A stretch of DNA of 64,000 nt. Source: Flaveria trinervia. Its lineage: Eukaryota > Streptophyta > Magnoliopsida > Asterales > Asteraceae. Positions within the stretch are counted from its first letter, which is position 1. Each line of letters begins with the position of its first letter. Positions 61,551-64,000 of this stretch are shown piece by piece. The notes under the pieces were generated by a model. The model was not told where the DNA came from, searched no databases, and saw only the letters and a list, made by a program, of their open reading frames with translations. The stretch lies in assembly GCA_025506515.1 (NCBI GenBank), contig CM046443.1, positions 90,744,201 to 90,808,200 on the forward strand, read 5' to 3'. Position numbers and translations under genes: made by a program.

Positions 61551-62277
61551 TGTTGATGCATGTATGTCCCTAGATCATGATTTGAAATGTAATGAATCTT
61601 GTCTGTCTGAGTATGATGTAATTTGTATTGATTAATGAAATGACATAAATTGTTTGTTACTTGTGATGTTTAATATTTCATTAATGAGTCGTGATTGAAT
61701 TGATTGGGTTTATGATTGTTTGAATGGTTGAACATTATGTTATATTAATTAAAACATTCAAACTTAACTTAATGAAGTTCTCATGCGAATGGCTCATGCG
61801 AATAAACCATACGCATAAATAACTTCACACGATTGACTCAGTCGCACGACTGAACCAGGAGACTAGATCAGTCGTACGATTGTAACATAAGATTGACTCA
61901 GTCGCACGACTGAACACTCAGTCGTACGAATGAATCAACCGCATGGTTCAATCGCACGACTGAACCAAACTAATGGTTCAGTCGCACGATTGAATAATAC
62001 CAACCTATAAATACAACTCAATTCGTGAAAAATAGGTCTCTCGAGTATTTACGATTCCAGACGTACCCTAGCCGTCTAGAAACCTCTAAATTTGTTCTCC
62101 AAGTTCATAGAACACATTAGATCGATTCCCAATCAACTTCTAACGTTAGTTTCAATTCTTGATTGATTCTTCGTGTGTTCTCACTGATTGGATTGCCAAT
62201 CAAATAGGATTCCGCACTATTTGATCTGGTTTACACATTAATCTCTAGGTATTTCGATCAAATACCAGGTCCTAACA
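61551..62277 (+). repeat. 3' LTR of element C, outer copy
   Basis: 727 bp, TGTTGATGC to TCCTAACA, complete, with CTATAAATA at 62005-62013. Followed by the target duplication CTAAT. About ten differences from the inner copy by eye, mostly G-to-A or C-to-T. Confidence 0.9.
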
Positions 62278-62282
62278 CTAAT

Positions 62283-64000
62283 GCTATGCCATCCTTAGTA
62301 ACTGCTTGGCGGTCCCCTACGTGGTCACCAAGCAAGTTCCTCATCGATTGACACTTGACATGCTAACAAGGACCGAGAGGATGACACGTGTCACCAAAAA
62401 TGACATGTGTGCGATGACTAAACATCTGGTGTCAACACATGGCAAGTTTTGATTGGTTGTCAACTGTCTTGGCCTCTAAGGATTGGTCGTAAACCATGAC
62501 CAAGTCTCTTAATGGTCCGCGATGGTGGGTCAACTAAGCTACAAAAGCGTGCAGATGTCTAATGAAATTTTCAAAAAAAATCTGAATCTCTTTTCACTTG
62601 AATGCAATGTTTTTAAAACTAAAACGAAAAGCAAAACAGTTGTCATAAAAGGTTCATTGGTCTAATCAATTGAATCGATTAGACTTGATTTAAGAACCCA
62701 ATGATATAATATATATTTTATCAATCTTATAAGATGCAATTGATGTTATTGAACTAAACTAAAGAATATTTGAATGCTAAAAGTACATTAATATATAAAA
62801 TAAAGAAAATCCAAGATTAAAATGTGTAATAAATGGTATCGTTAAGGGATGTAAGTTGAAAATTTACATAACCTTAATGTTAAATTGAGCCATTCACGTA
62901 TTAGCTAGCCGCGAACATACAAAGCTGAAAGCTCTATTCCTCTATATTTATGATCATCACGGCTTACAACAAACCGCCATTCCACACCACTAGTGACTAC
63001 TGCTAAATGCATTCAAGTATTTCTTCATCTTCCTCATTTCTTCTTTTGGAAAATTTGGACCAGAACTACATTTCTTGATCGCAAGTCAGTCTGACCGTGG
63101 TTACTGGCCACCCGTTTTGACATTTCACTGTTGGAACCGACCGGTTTTTACAAAAACATCTCTAAAATCCTAACTACTAGACCGTTGGTAACATAGGTTT
63201 CTGGTCAGACCAGTCACGTTTGGTGGTGAAAACATTGCTTGAAAGCATTTATACCCCTACAATATCGTGTCTAGTCTAGTATATCACCCCGTAATATAAT
63301 GGATCTTTGGTGGAGACGATGTTCAGCATTCTAGAAGCTTTAATTTGTGATTTAAGCTTGTCAATAAGGTTTACTAATTGATTAGCATGTTTGAATTGCT
63401 CATTTACAAATGTTTACATCTATATAAAACCAGTATGTCGTTGTATTAGCTCAGTTCAACAAAAGTTTAAGTGACCATATATGACACAAAAATATATTGA
63501 TAAAACATGATAGTTGTGGGTAACTTTGTGTTATGCAACAACGCGGTTGAATTCATTTAAAATATATCAACCAAATGTTTTTAAATGCATATCGAATACC
63601 GTTATGCGCATTATTATTAATGGAGAATTATAAAATAACTTATGGTAATGATTCTAATACTAATCATGTTGTTTGATAAAACATGATAATTAAAAATATG
63701 ATATTGGCTAGGAATCATATATTTGATAAAACATATATTTGATAACAATATGATAATTAAAATTATAAAATAACTTATGGTAATGTTGTTTATAAATATA
63801 TTTGATATAACATGACAATTAAAAATAGAGTTAATTACATAAATAGTCCCTATGTTTTATATAAAATAACAAGTTTGGGTACTAAAGGTTTTTTGTAACA
63901 TGTTGGGGTATTGTGTTTTAAATTTTGTAACGAGTTAAGGTATTAACACTAACAGACGTTAGTTTTTCTGTTAAATTTTAATGAATTGACAAAAATACCC
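62283..64000. other. AT-rich intergenic DNA, no gene recognised
   Basis: Positions 62283-62540 are less A/T-rich with repeated GACACGTGTCACC and ACACATGGCAAG words (G-box-like CACGTG at about 62394). Positions 63830-64000 begin GTTAATTACATAAATAGTCCC and contain AACAGACGTTAG and GACAAAAATACCC, the wording of a common dispersed plant repeat running off the window. No coding region. Confidence 0.45.

Larger units (their letters stand above)
49939..62277 (+). mobile_element. Copia (Sirevirus-like) retrotransposon C, nearly complete, with tandem 3' LTRs
   Basis: A 12,339-bp insertion with perfect target duplication CTAAT (49934-49938 and 62278-62282). Order: 5' LTR, primer-binding site, leader, gag, protease, integrase, RT, RNase H, post-pol gene, polypurine tract, 3' LTR, polypurine-like joint, second 3' LTR. 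Integrase before RT makes it Ty1/copia; the length, the extra gene and palindromes in the LTR fit Sirevirus. LTR copies differ at only about ten positions by eye, so insertion is recent, yet the coding region has several nonsense codons and shifts. Confidence 0.9.

Overview
The window looks like nuclear DNA of a flowering plant. It is AT-rich, the genes have many GT-AG introns, and all four host genes are plant families: a vacuolar processing enzyme (legumain), a DUF266/GT14 glycosyltransferase, a neprosin-domain protein and the evening-complex gene ELF3. The character of the copia elements, with a large extra gene after pol, makes an Asteraceae source plausible. That is an impression from memory and was not tested.

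Layout. 1-9825: remains of two Sirevirus-like Ty1/copia retrotransposons (A and B), both carrying a long extra gene between RNase H and the 3' LTR. 9826-20473: AT-rich intergenic DNA with a Mutator-like element (14127-16014) and a duplicated block of about 200 bp. 20475-24233: vacuolar processing enzyme gene, + strand, nine exons. 24949-26352: GT14 gene, - strand. 27120-33279: repeat-rich DNA with a Helitron (28836-29989), other Helitron-like ends, a TIR element with hAT-like traits and microsatellites. 33280-37820: neprosin-domain gene, - strand, with a 418-bp MITE in one intron. 39106-43389: ELF3, - strand, in which an Asn-rich tract occupies the prion-like C-terminal half. 44877-49818: MITE, copia solo LTR with target duplication AACTA, a reversed copia RNase H relic, and a probable gypsy solo LTR with target duplication ACACG. 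49939-62277: a nearly complete 12.3-kb copia element (C) bounded by CTAAT on both sides, with gag, protease, integrase, reverse transcriptase, RNase H, the extra gene, and two 3' LTRs in tandem. 62283-64000: unassigned AT-rich DNA.

Two themes stand out. (1) Elements A, B and C belong to different families but share a post-pol gene with a recognisable N-terminal domain (seen in B and C) and C-terminal domain (seen in all three). B and C each carry a family-specific array of short inverted repeats upstream of the LTR TATA box. Element C ends in a tandem LTR-LTR joined by a polypurine-like tract. (2) Three of the four host genes, and the 5' LTR of element C, each appear to lack single bases at short homopolymers (VPE last exon, ELF3 exon 3, neprosin first exon, at least six sites in the LTR). 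This may be uncorrected long-read error rather than biology, and should be settled before calling any of these genes broken.
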